Positions 1-7,746 are shown, counted from the stretch's first letter. The stretch: 11,250 nt of DNA from Planctomycetota bacterium (GCA_030740295.1 JASLXP010001061.1:1-11250); one strand, 5' to 3'. The notes: generated by a model from the sequence alone, not told the origin. A program made the numbers and translations.

Positions 1-1425
1 ATTCTAGGTGGCGCAGAACACGTCAAGCTTCTTGCGGGAATGGTCGGACGAAAAGATGCCGTGGGAAAGCAAGCCGCCCATGCGCTTCGCCAACTCGACG
101 GCGAAGGTGTCGGCAAGGCGATTCAGAGCCTCGCCGCGACCGCGACGCCGGAAGCGCGTCCCTTCCTGATTGATTGCATGGCTTACAGGGGGGACCCCGG
201 TACCGTTGAGGTACTGCTGAAGTTTTGCGTACCTGGGGACAAAATCGCGCTTCGAGCCGCTTGCTCAGCGTTGGGCAAGACGGCCAAGTCAGAGCATCTC
301 CCTGCCCTTCTGGATCTGTTGAAGAAACTGCCGGAAGGCGACAGGTCAGAAGCCGGCCGTGCGGTCGTCCGCGTCTGCAACCGTGCGGAAGACAAGGCCC
401 CGTGCATTCAGATGGTCGTGAATACCTTCAACAACTCCCAGCCAGCAGTCGCGCTCGATCTGTTGAAGCTCCTTCCGAGCCTTGGGGGAGACCTGGCGTT
501 ATCGACCGTGCGCAAGGCCATGGGATCCGGCGATGCAAAATTGCAGGCTGCTGCAACCAGGGCAATGACGGAGTGGCCTGAGGTCTCAGCGGTGCCGGAT
601 CTTCTGGCGCTCATGCAGAAGGACGGCCCTGAGACAGCCGTTCTCCGCGTTCTCGCCTTGCGTGGAATAGTGAGGTTGGCCTCCAGCCAGAGCCTTGAGT
701 CGCCTGAGAAGGTCAGGATTCTGACTGAGGCCCTGAAGGCTTCCACGCGCATCGAAGATAAAAAACTCGTGATATCAGCCCTCGGCAAAGTGAGGGCCCG
801 CGCCGCTGTTGAGGAGTTAGAGAAGCTGCTTGACGACGAAAGCGTGCGTTCAGAAGCAGCGATGGCGATTGCATCGGCTTGTATGCCCAAAGGCTCGTCC
901 CCGGGCCTTTCCGGAAAGCGAGTGCGAGAAGCATTGAAGCGTGCCCAACCATTCCTCGTAAATGAAAGCCTGAAAAAACAGATCGACAGCGTCATCGCCA
1001 CGATGCTGCGGACGAACCTGGCTACCGGCAGGCCTGTTACCGGCTCGCCGCCTCAACAGGGAGGTCTGAGTCCAAAGCTGGCCGTGGATGGAAAGGTATC
1101 GCTGAGGTCCTACTGGAGCTGCGGCGAAACGCCGGCATGGCTTCAGGTGGATTTACAGCAAGTGGCGACTTTCGACACGCTGCATCTCTATACCTATTGG
1201 GATGGGAAGCGTTATTACCAGTACACCATAGAGACTTCTGTGGACGGCAAGGAATGGAAACAGGCCGTGGACTGGAGTCGGACCACAGAACCAGCCAACT
1301 CGAACGGAGTGGTTCACAAAGTGGAACCCGTCGAGGCCCGTTATGTTCGGGTCAATATGCTGAAGAACAGCGCCAACCCGGGCCAGCACATCGTCGAGAT
1401 AAAAATCTATGAGTCAGATGAATAA
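1..1425 (+). CDS. HEAT-repeat protein with C-terminal discoidin (F5/8 type C) domain, 5'-partial
   Basis: The reading frame is open from the first base of the window; codons 1-13 (beginning ILGGAEHVKLL) continue smoothly into the ATG at 40. The true start therefore probably lies upstream and the gene is N-terminally truncated here. Counting from the ATG at 40, residues 1 to about 320 are paired amphipathic helices with Ala/Leu-rich repeats of the HEAT/armadillo type, for example around 68-98, 166-193 and 242-280. Residues about 326-458 form a discoidin-like beta domain: it opens with NLATGRPVTGS, has WLQVDLQQVATFDTLHLY in the middle, and ends with ARYVRVNML and VEIKIYE. HEAT repeats usually serve as protein-binding scaffolds, and discoidin domains bind sugars or cell surfaces. 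No catalytic residues are evident. It overlaps the next gene by 17 bases, so the two are probably co-transcribed. Any export signal would lie outside the window. Confidence 0.88.
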   Translation: MLGGAEHVKLLAGMVGRKDAVGKQAAHALRQLDGEGVGKAIQSLAATATPEARPFLIDCMAYRGDPGTVEVLLKFCVPGDKIALRAACSALGKTAKSEHLPALLDLLKKLPEGDRSEAGRAVVRVCNRAEDKAPCIQMVVNTFNNSQPAVALDLLKLLPSLGGDLALSTVRKAMGSGDAKLQAAATRAMTEWPEVSAVPDLLALMQKDGPETAVLRVLALRGIVRLASSQSLESPEKVRILTEALKASTRIEDKKLVISALGKVRARAAVEELEKLLDDESVRSEAAMAIASACMPKGSSPGLSGKRVREALKRAQPFLVNESLKKQIDSVIATMLRTNLATGRPVTGSPPQQGGLSPKLAVDGKVSLRSYWSCGETPAWLQVDLQQVATFDTLHLYTYWDGKRYYQYTIETSVDGKEWKQAVDWSRTTEPANSNGVVHKVEPVEARYVRVNMLKNSANPGQHIVEIKIYESDE

Positions 1426-2716
1426 GCCAGAAAAGGACAATAACGAATCATCCCGTCGGGCCTTCCTGAAGCGTTCCGCCTGTGCCGTGGGTTTCCCAAC
1501 GATCGTTTCTTCCGGGGCGCTTGGGCTGGCGGGAACGGTCGCTCCAAGCAACCGGGTGACCATGGGATTCATCGGGTGCGGTGGCCGAATGAACAGCGTC
1601 CTGGGCGCGCTGCTGCGAGTGCCCGGCGTGCAGGCAATGGCGGTGAGCGACGTGTGGCAACCGAATCGTGACCGCTTGCAGCGAAACCTCAAACTCGGCC
1701 CCAAAGACAGCACTGTCGATTTCCGAGATCTCGTGGCCCGTGATGACATCGATGCGGTGGCGATTGCCTCGCCGGATCACTGGCATGTCCCGCACGCAAT
1801 TGCCGCCATCCGGTCCGGTAAGGACGTTTACTGCGAGAAACCGCTGAGCAACACCATCCGGGAAGGACGGGCCCTGGTCGAAACCGTGCAGCAATACGGC
1901 GCGGTCTTTCAACACGGGACCCAATTGCATTCCACCCCGGGCGTTCATCGAGCCTGCGAGCTGGTGCGCAATGGCAGAATCGGCCGCTTGAAGGAAATCC
2001 TGATCGGGTCTCCGCCAGGCCGCGCAACAGGCAGCCACCCTGAGATGCCCATCCCAAAAGGACTGGATTACGATCTTTGGCTGGGGCCAGCGCCCAAAAT
2101 GCCTTTCACGAACCTGCGCGTTTTCAGAGCAGGTCTTCCCGGCTGGTACTTCATTTCGGATTACAGCAAGGCAGGCTGGATCGCCGGATACGGCGTCCAT
2201 GACCTGGACATTGCCCAGTGGGGGATGGGACTCGAGCGCAGCGGTCCGGTGAGCATCGAAGGAAGCGGCGTCTATCCGGCAGATGGCCTCTTCGACACGG
2301 TGATGACCTACCGGATCGAATTCACGTACACCAATGGCGTTAAGATCGTGATGACGGACACGAGCAAGAATCGGCATGGGGTGAAGTTCGTCGGCGAGGA
2401 GGGCTGGATATTCACCCGCGGGGGAATCGATGCGGAGCCAAAATCCATTTTGAGAGAAACCATCGGCCCGGGGGAAATTCGCCTGTACCGCAGCGGGGAC
2501 CATGCACGGAATTTTATCGATTGCGTGCGGTCCCGGTCCGAAACGATCACGCCTGCGGAAATCGCGCACCGGGCCACGTCTACCGCGCTCCTCGGAGGCA
2601 TCGCCTGCCAGCTCGAACGCAAACTGAAGTGGGACCCGGAGAAAGAGAGGTTTACTGACGATCCGGAGGCCAACCGTCTCCTGAGTTGCGCCATGCGCGC
2701 GCCCTGGCAGGTTTGA
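1409..2716 (+). CDS. Tat-exported Gfo/Idh/MocA family oxidoreductase
   Basis: A 435-residue NAD(P)-dependent oxidoreductase of the Gfo/Idh/MocA family. Residues 15-21 (SRRAFLK) followed by a hydrophobic Ala/Gly-rich stretch form a twin-arginine signal, so the folded enzyme with bound cofactor is probably sent to the periplasm or cell surface. The Rossmann motif GFIGCGG is at about 53-59. The family's EKP motif, which carries the catalytic lysine, is at 143-145 (CEKPLS). An HDLDIAQW motif at 264-271 supplies the likely catalytic histidine and aspartate. The length is normal for Tat-type members common in PVC bacteria. The start at 1409 lies inside the upstream gene and has only a weak GAGA purine stretch before it, so translational coupling is plausible; an in-frame ATG at 1418 is an alternative. 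The substrate is unknown, probably a sugar or sugar derivative. Some Tat-exported relatives (GH109) are NAD-dependent glycosidases, but nothing here proves that activity. Confidence 0.93.
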   Translation: MSQMNKPEKDNNESSRRAFLKRSACAVGFPTIVSSGALGLAGTVAPSNRVTMGFIGCGGRMNSVLGALLRVPGVQAMAVSDVWQPNRDRLQRNLKLGPKDSTVDFRDLVARDDIDAVAIASPDHWHVPHAIAAIRSGKDVYCEKPLSNTIREGRALVETVQQYGAVFQHGTQLHSTPGVHRACELVRNGRIGRLKEILIGSPPGRATGSHPEMPIPKGLDYDLWLGPAPKMPFTNLRVFRAGLPGWYFISDYSKAGWIAGYGVHDLDIAQWGMGLERSGPVSIEGSGVYPADGLFDTVMTYRIEFTYTNGVKIVMTDTSKNRHGVKFVGEEGWIFTRGGIDAEPKSILRETIGPGEIRLYRSGDHARNFIDCVRSRSETITPAEIAHRATSTALLGGIACQLERKLKWDPEKERFTDDPEANRLLSCAMRAPWQV

Positions 2717-2781
2717 TACAAGCGGCGATTTGGGCAAGCTCCAAGAGGAGTGACGAGAGGTGAGTCCTCTAAAGAAGATTG

Positions 2782-2797
2782 CGCCCGCTGGCGGGCG
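2782..2797 (+). terminator. GC-rich hairpin, possible terminator after the oxidoreductase
   Basis: CGCCCGC at 2782-2788 and GCGGGCG at 2791-2797 are perfect reverse complements, leaving a tight CTGG tetraloop. The stem is followed by TTT only (2798-2800), with another T run a few bases further on. It lies 65 bases after the stop of the Gfo/Idh/MocA gene. The short T tract makes this a weak intrinsic terminator at best. Confidence 0.35.
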
Positions 2798-2883
2798 TTT
2801 GGAGAACTTTTCCGGTTGCTGGATCTGATGCGCTGTTGGCATTCTGGGAGTGGGTTGGACGATTCTAGCCTACAATCATCGCG

Positions 2884-2904
2884 CCACGGGGGCAGGCCCC
2901 GTGG
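2884..2904. repeat. Perfect 8-bp inverted repeat upstream of the glycosidase
   Basis: CCACGGGG (2884-2891) pairs exactly with CCCCGTGG (2897-2904) across a 5-base loop. There is no T tract after it, so it is not a standard terminator. Its place about 70-90 bases before the glycosidase start, just upstream of the possible promoter, would fit an operator or a dispersed intergenic palindrome. Its function is unknown. Confidence 0.5.
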
Positions 2905-2921
2905 AGGGGAAGAACTGGTGC

Positions 2922-2949
2922 TTGAACGTCATACGCCGTGGCATATGCT
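2922..2949 (+). promoter_or_regulatory. Possible sigma70-like promoter for the glycosidase gene
   Basis: TTGAAC (2922-2927) and TATGCT (2944-2949) each match four of six consensus bases of the -35 and -10 hexamers, and they are 16 bases apart. Transcription would begin about 20 bases before the ATG at 2976. Short AT-rich elements like this arise by chance, so the call is tentative. Confidence 0.25.
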
Positions 2950-2975
2950 AAATCTCTTATGACGTCGTGTTTAAA

Positions 2976-4829
2976 ATGAAACTGTGGCACCTTTCACTTA
3001 TATCGCTGTTCTCAACCGGTGTGGCTTTTGTCGGCACAGTCAGGTGCGAGCCGCTGCTGCGTAACGGCAGCTTTGAAGACGTTCGGCAGGCCAAACCGGG
3101 GGCGGATGGCCTGGTCAGCGGCTGGACGCTTGGGAAACCTCCACTGGTGCCTTCTCACTGGCAGTTGAACACGGCTTATCCCGGACGGCTGGCGGTGGGC
3201 ACTTCGGCGCCACGTTCGGGGAAGCGTTTCGTCCGGATTACGGCGAAGACTCAAGGCAGCACACACCTTTACCAAATGTGCAAGGGACTGAAAGCCGGCA
3301 AGTGGTATCGGGTTTCAGCCTGGGTGAGGGGCGGTCCGTTTACAGTCCATTTCTACGAGTATTTTGCAGATGGGCCCATCGGTGGACAGGTGGTTATCCA
3401 GGGGAAATCGAAAGGCAATCAGTGGCGGAGACTATCGAGGTTTTACAGTCCCGGCGGCGAAGGCTATTTGCGGTCCGCTCTGGCCATCTACACGAGCCGC
3501 GGACATTCTGTGGACGTGGACGACGTTTCCATCGAGCAGGTCGACGTACCGGACGTGCCGAAGGGCGCCCCCGACCTCACGTATGAAAATGGCCTTCTTC
3601 AAATGACGCTCTCTGCGAACGGGATGCTCAAGCAGTTCCGCTGCAAATCGACCGGCAAGGACTACAGCATCAGCTCGATCCGGATTCCCGCATTCACCGC
3701 GGTGCGCGACGGAGTTGCCATCCCGGTTCTCTCTGTGGCGCGGGACGGCGAAATGCTGAACGTCCGATTTCTTGATCCGGACGTTAAGGCCAGCCTGCGT
3801 ATCAGGGCGCGCAAACGGCACTTTCTGATTGAAGTGACAGACATTCAGCCGGAAGACGTTGATGAGCTCACCATCGAATTCCCGGTCAAGCAACTGAAGA
3901 CTGTCGCCTTTGCCTTCAACGCAACCTATGACGACGAATTCGGCGCATGCATGTTCGGGACGACCGTCAACGCCCGGAACCTGCCCGCTGCCCGCAGAAA
4001 CGGCATGAGTTTGCGGGGAAGTTGTTATCGGGCCCACGGCATCGTCGGAGCAAAATTCGCCCTTCTTGCCGCGCCCTGGTCTGAATTCAAATCAGCCATC
4101 ATGGAAGCTGAGCGAGAGAACGGCTTGCCTTGCCCCATGCTGGACCAGAGCTGGGCGCGAGACTCGGACGATGCCCGCCGATCCTACCTGTTCGGGGTGC
4201 GAGTCACCGAATCGGACATCGATAAGCTCATCGAGTATGCAAAGATCGGCGGCTTCGGGACGATTCTGATCCTCAAGAATTCGTGGCTCTCCAATCACGG
4301 CCATTTTGACGTTAACACAAAGAACTTCCCTGGCGGCCGTGAGAGTCTCAAGCTTGCCGTGAAGAAGATCCACGACGCCGGTCTCAAGGCCGGGGCTCAC
4401 GTCTTTGGACCTTCGGTATCCCCAAACGACCCCTACATAACGCCCAAACCCGATGACCGCCTCGCGTTCGTACCGTGCCCGCCCCTGGCAGAAAACATCG
4501 ACGCCAAAGCCACGGCTCTGACCCTGACCGGACAGCCCGACCTGCCGCCCAGGACAACTCGTACGAGAGCCTACCCCGGGTACTATCTTCGCGTCGGGGA
4601 CGAGATCATTCGTTACCGCGAGGCCGAAGTTGGTCCGCCGTTCCGATTTCTGAAGTGCCAGCGAGGAGCGCTCGGAACCAAAGCCGCACCACACAAAGCT
4701 GGCGACGAAGTGAAGGGCCTGCTTACTGTCTGGGGTTTCTTCCTGGTCGATCCTGACAGCACTCTCGCAGACGAGCTGACCGGCAATTTCGCCGACTTTT
4801 TCAACCAATGCGATTTCGACATGGTTTAA
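2976..4829 (+). CDS. Secreted glycoside-hydrolase-like protein, N-terminal part, ended by a premature TAA
   Basis: This is the first 617 codons of a gene that continues in the same frame to 6314. The ATG at 2976 gives a proper signal peptide (Lys, then a hydrophobic core to about residue 22); a GTG at 2967 in frame is the alternative, and neither has a clear ribosome site. Residues about 26-190 resemble a CBM4/9-type jelly roll: it begins LLRNGSFED and ends VDVDDVSIEQ. Residues about 200-385 look like a beta-sandwich domain. From about 408 a (beta/alpha)8-like barrel begins, with GFGTILILKNSW and then KKIHDAGLKAGAHVFGPSVS. Residues about 500-590 seem to be an inserted beta-rich subdomain (GYYLRVGDEIIRYRE, RFLKCQRGALGT). 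The frame stops at QCDFDMV, just before FDASD, where the active-site strand should continue. On its own this product would lack much of the catalytic domain. The exact glycosidase family is not recognised. Confidence 0.8.
   Translation: MKLWHLSLISLFSTGVAFVGTVRCEPLLRNGSFEDVRQAKPGADGLVSGWTLGKPPLVPSHWQLNTAYPGRLAVGTSAPRSGKRFVRITAKTQGSTHLYQMCKGLKAGKWYRVSAWVRGGPFTVHFYEYFADGPIGGQVVIQGKSKGNQWRRLSRFYSPGGEGYLRSALAIYTSRGHSVDVDDVSIEQVDVPDVPKGAPDLTYENGLLQMTLSANGMLKQFRCKSTGKDYSISSIRIPAFTAVRDGVAIPVLSVARDGEMLNVRFLDPDVKASLRIRARKRHFLIEVTDIQPEDVDELTIEFPVKQLKTVAFAFNATYDDEFGACMFGTTVNARNLPAARRNGMSLRGSCYRAHGIVGAKFALLAAPWSEFKSAIMEAERENGLPCPMLDQSWARDSDDARRSYLFGVRVTESDIDKLIEYAKIGGFGTILILKNSWLSNHGHFDVNTKNFPGGRESLKLAVKKIHDAGLKAGAHVFGPSVSPNDPYITPKPDDRLAFVPCPPLAENIDAKATALTLTGQPDLPPRTTRTRAYPGYYLRVGDEIIRYREAEVGPPFRFLKCQRGALGTKAAPHKAGDEVKGLLTVWGFFLVDPDSTLADELTGNFADFFNQCDFDMV
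4827..4829 (+). other. In-frame TAA inside the putative active-site motif
   Basis: The codons run GAC ATG GTT TAA TTC GAT GCC AGC GAC, giving DMV-stop-FDASD. Removing the stop restores a DMVxFDASD strand like those that carry the catalytic aspartate in many TIM-barrel glycosidases, where an aromatic residue (usually Tyr) sits at the interrupted position. TAT or TAC to TAA is a single-base change. The frame is not shifted on either side. Confidence 0.85.
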
Positions 4830-6314
4830 TTCGATGCCAGCGACTGCATTCAGGATGGCGCAGTAGACCGGTGGTATTACCTGAACAAGATGCATCTGGG
4901 CTTTTATAAGAAGTTCAAGAAGGACGTGCTCTATCAGACCAGCAACGGCACGGGCACAAACATGCTCTGGCACATCGTTCCACGGAGCGCGTCTGCTGAT
5001 GGCCACGGTGATATCAAAGGCTATCTCGACCAGCGTTGGCCCGGCATTCTGAACCAGGCCAAAAACTTCACTCGCTCCGACATCGGATGGTATTACTGGT
5101 TCAGAGCCGTCCGCCCCGACCAGATCGAGTACGTGTGCGCCAAGGCCATGGGCATCGACGGCTCGATCTCCCTCGAAACTTCCGTAGCCGCATCGAATAA
5201 GCTGATCCAGTCTCGCCAGATGTTCAAGATGATCGCCAGGTATGAGAAGTGCCGTCTGTCCAACTATTTTCCGGAATCCGTAAAGGACAAGCTCCGGAAA
5301 ACAAAGAAGGACTTCAAGCTTTCTGAAGACGGCCAGGGCGGTTGGAGACTCTACCGAGCGGTCTACGAAGAGCCGCGAACGGTCGATGCCCTCGATGGCA
5401 CACAGAACGTCTGGACCATCACCAACGACCGCCCCGGCCCTTGCCTTTTGGGAGTTGAGATCGTCCGAGGCCATCGTCATGTGGCGAAGCTCGATTACAG
5501 CGACCCGAAGTCGCTCACGATCGAAGACTTTTCCGATCCCGCAGAATACCGGATGAGCGAACGCAATCCGTATGAGAAGTTCGTGATCGGCGGCGGCAAG
5601 ATGCTCAGCGAGAACGGGCCCGTGCGCAAAGGCGTCACTCAGACTTTCGAGGTCTCACGCGAGGCGCCGAGAGTCGGTGAGCAATCCCTGGTCTATTCCG
5701 CGGAAAACAAGGGCGGGCTCGGAGGCTGGTGCGGCATCGGTCGCCGATTCGAGAAGCCGCTCGACCTCACAGCTTACCGCGCCGCCGGCCTCTGGATCCA
5801 CGGCGATGGCAAAGGCGAAATCATCCGCATCCAGTTCCGAGACGCGGCCGGCCGCCACGCGGATTTCCTCCCGAAAATCAACTTCAAGGGCTGGCGGCTC
5901 CTCACCTTCCCGTTCCCCGATAAAGCCGACTACGACTGGTCGAAGACAGATTACCTGCTTTTCTATTTCAATGGTATTCCTGCCGCGACAGCCGTCCGCG
6001 TGAGGTTCGGCCAGTTAAGGATGCTCCACGAGCTGCGCCCGCCTGTTCCTGGAAAGCCCGCACTCATCGTCAACGGGAAACGGACCGTTTTCCCAACCAA
6101 CCTTGAGCGAGGCCAGGCCCTGACCAGCGAAGGTCCCGGCGGAGTGAAACTCTGGCCCGGAGGGATGAAGCCAGGCCGGAACCTGGATCTGACGGGCTCC
6201 ATGCTTCGCCTCAACACCGGCAACAACAAAATCAATTTCTCCTGGAACGCCGCCAAGGACTTCCCTGGCGACGTAAAAGTGCTCCTCTACCAAATGTGGC
6301 CCATCGAGGAATGA
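4830..6314 (+). pseudogene. C-terminal part of the interrupted glycoside-hydrolase-like gene
   Basis: These 494 codons continue the frame of the 2976 gene after the TAA. As a separate gene the first ATG is at 4890, but it has no ribosome site and would lose the FDASD motif, so an independent start is unlikely. The segment completes the barrel: FDASD right after the stop gives the probable catalytic aspartate, followed by SNGTGTNMLWHI, SDIGWYYWFRAV and GSISLETS. Next comes a beta-rich stretch, then a CBM11/CIA30-like jelly roll encoded at about 5677-6020 (LVYSAENKGG, AAGLWIHGDGKGEIIRIQF, WRLLTFPF). A short tail ends with TGA. Read through, the protein would have 1,112 positions and would be a secreted enzyme on a complex glycan. 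The segment has no further stop and keeps protein-like composition, so the break is recent or artefactual. Confidence 0.75.
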
Positions 6315-6359
6315 CGTGAATGCGCTGGACCGATTCTTCAGAAACCGCCTTCCACCGGC

Positions 6360-6379
6360 CACAGGTCTGGAGACCTGTG
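6360..6379. repeat. Perfect 9-bp palindrome in the intergenic gap
   Basis: CACAGGTCT (6360-6368) and AGACCTGTG (6371-6379) are exact reverse complements separated by GG. As RNA this gives an 8-bp stem with a TGGA tetraloop. No T tract follows. From general memory, similar intergenic palindromes recur in Verrucomicrobia-type genomes, so this could be one copy of a dispersed repeat; only one copy is present in this window. Confidence 0.6.
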
Positions 6380-6438
6380 CTACGCGATTCGGGTTGGGGG
6401 GTTCCTAATGCTGGTAAATGTTCCGGGCTAAGCGATGA

Positions 6439-6456
6439 TGGCCTGAAAGGAGGCCA
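6439..6456 (+). promoter_or_regulatory. Strong ribosome-binding site partly held in a hairpin
   Basis: AAAGGAGG (6446-6453) is a near-perfect Shine-Dalgarno sequence 6 bases before the ATG at 6460, which decides this start over the GTG at 6457. TGGCCT (6439-6444) pairs exactly with AGGCCA (6451-6456) around the loop GAAAGG, so the last AGG of the site lies in the stem and the rest in the loop. Such a structure could tune translation, but the stem is short. Confidence 0.5.
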
Positions 6457-6459
6457 GTG

Positions 6460-7746
6460 ATGAGACACGATTGGTTTGGGAAGATTCCGCTGCTGATCCT
6501 TGGCACCCTGTCCGTCGGCGGAAATATCCAGGCCAAAGAGGCAACGGACTGCAAGGCATACCTGATGACCGGGAAGGTCAAGATCGACGGGGAGCTCTCT
6601 GACCCCGCCTGGGAGACGCTGCCGGTGCATACAGGTTTCGTCTGGGCGAACAAAGGCGACACCTATGCGAGTTATCAGAGTTCCTTCCAGGTCGGCTATG
6701 ACAAGAATGCAATTTACGTGAGCATCCGTGCCGACGAGCCGCGCCTCAAAGCGCATCTGGAGGTGGCTCGCAAGAGGGAGACCGGTGAGGTCAACTGGAA
6801 GTATCAGCTTTTCGAAGTCTTCCTCAGTCCAAAGACGCCGCAGGGCCTGCGGCACTATCAATTCGCGTTGGACATCCTGGGCCACAAGAGAGTGTTCCAG
6901 GCCCAACTCGAAGGCAAGCCCTATGTCCATAAGCAGACCAAATGGAAACAGGTCGATATCCCGTGGCAGAAAGGTGTCAAGACGGGCAGCGACTTTTTCA
7001 CCATGGAGTTCCGATTCCCCTTCAAGACGCTGGGCGGCCATCCCCAAGCGGGAGACAGATGGAAGCTCCACATTGGCCGGCATGGAACCTGGGCGCCGAA
7101 AGGTGTTCACTGGAGCATCGCTAACTGGAGCGCGTGGAATCCACTGCAGCACTGGGCAAATCTCGACTACCACGCCGTGATGGAATTCGCTCCGGACTCC
7201 CTGTACCCGGAATATGCCCGGAAACTCACCAGCGAGATAAACAAGGACTTCTACGAATGGAAGGCCACTCACGGCGAAAGGCTGGTCGAGCTGAACGCAA
7301 TCGTCGCCAGAACAGAAGGCAAGCCAAACATACTGCGGCAACTGAACAGAAAGCTGCGGCGCAATCGAAAGCCATCGGGGCTGGGCCTGGCGGAAAAGCC
7401 CTCAGACTCCTGGCATCGGGGAACCTGGAACGGCCCCAACAACATGCCCAAGGCATTTCTCCTCGAATGGGACAAGCCGGTGGAGTTCAACTGCAACGTC
7501 ATCGGCTGGCTGAGCACGACCTGCCACGCGACAGACTACGCCCTCGAACATTGGGACGGTAAAGAGTGGCAGGTGGCGTACGTCGAAACGGGACACGATC
7601 TGCCTCGCTCTGCCCATGTCTTTCCTGCCGTGAAAGCAACCAAAGCGCGGCTGACGATCACCGGCTTCAATTCTTCGTCGTGGTACATGGCCGTCAACGA
7701 GTTCGGGCTTTTTCTGGTGGATGATGTTGGTGCAGAGAAGCCGTAG
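6460..7746 (+). CDS. Secreted CBM9-like and discoidin-domain carbohydrate-binding protein
   Basis: A 428-residue exported protein. Residues 1-25 form a signal peptide (WFGKIPLLILGTLSVGG core, likely cut after NIQA). Residues about 36-243 match a CBM9/DOMON-like fold: it opens KVKIDGELSDPAWE, continues YDKNAIYVSIRADEP, QLFEVFLSP and HYQFALDILG, and closes with TMEFRFPFKTLG and GDRWKLHIGRH. Residues about 250-305 are a charged helical linker. Residues about 315-420 resemble a discoidin domain (AFLLEWDKPVEFNCNVIGW, ALEHWDGKEWQVAY, KATKARLTITGF). No catalytic residues are visible, so it most likely binds glycans outside the cytoplasm and presents substrate to the neighbouring enzymes. The start is fixed by the strong ribosome site. 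The DUF4838 gene follows after 35 bases, so the two are probably one operon. Confidence 0.9.
   Translation: MRHDWFGKIPLLILGTLSVGGNIQAKEATDCKAYLMTGKVKIDGELSDPAWETLPVHTGFVWANKGDTYASYQSSFQVGYDKNAIYVSIRADEPRLKAHLEVARKRETGEVNWKYQLFEVFLSPKTPQGLRHYQFALDILGHKRVFQAQLEGKPYVHKQTKWKQVDIPWQKGVKTGSDFFTMEFRFPFKTLGGHPQAGDRWKLHIGRHGTWAPKGVHWSIANWSAWNPLQHWANLDYHAVMEFAPDSLYPEYARKLTSEINKDFYEWKATHGERLVELNAIVARTEGKPNILRQLNRKLRRNRKPSGLGLAEKPSDSWHRGTWNGPNNMPKAFLLEWDKPVEFNCNVIGWLSTTCHATDYALEHWDGKEWQVAYVETGHDLPRSAHVFPAVKATKARLTITGFNSSSWYMAVNEFGLFLVDDVGAEKP

Larger units (their letters stand above)
2717..2975. other. Intergenic region with hairpins and a possible promoter
   Basis: No convincing gene lies in this gap of about 260 bases. 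A 70-codon frame starting at GTG 2750 is open, but its purine-rich ribosome-site candidate touches the start codon and the predicted peptide looks like translated non-coding DNA. The region holds two strong GC-rich inverted repeats (2782-2797 and 2884-2904) and a sigma70-like element just before the glycosidase gene, listed separately. The gap suggests that the large glycosidase starts its own transcription unit. Confidence 0.6.
6315..6459. other. Intergenic region with palindrome and ribosome-site hairpin
   Basis: This gap of 145 bases separates the glycosidase from the CBM9-like gene. It contains no gene. Its structured parts are a perfect palindrome (6360-6379) and a small hairpin (6439-6456) that contains part of the Shine-Dalgarno sequence of the next gene. 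I see no convincing -35/-10 pair. Confidence 0.6.

Noticed and set aside
1448..2842. Long minus-strand frame of 464 codons opposite the Tat oxidoreductase
   Set aside because: It is antisense to a clearly recognised gene, has no family motif, and such shadows are common in GC-rich coding DNA.
2750..2962. A 70-codon small gene before the glycosidase
   Set aside because: The purine-rich stretch touches the GTG start with no spacing, and the frame runs through two GC-rich hairpins with no protein-like pattern.
4827..4829. TAA recoded as an amino acid in this organism, or selenocysteine-like insertion
   Set aside because: TAA appears to end the gene at 1423-1425 normally, selenocysteine uses TGA and pyrrolysine TAG, and I see no obvious hairpin or readthrough context after the stop.
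4092..5480. Minus-strand frame of 462 codons opposite the glycosidase, crossing the TAA site
   Set aside because: No recognisable motif or ribosome site; the plus strand carries the glycosidase motifs on both sides of the TAA.
4890..6314. The 474-codon frame from ATG 4890 as an independent gene
   Set aside because: It has no ribosome site, it is in the same frame as the upstream gene, and 20 protein-like codons including FDASD lie between the TAA and this ATG. It is better read as the rest of the interrupted gene.
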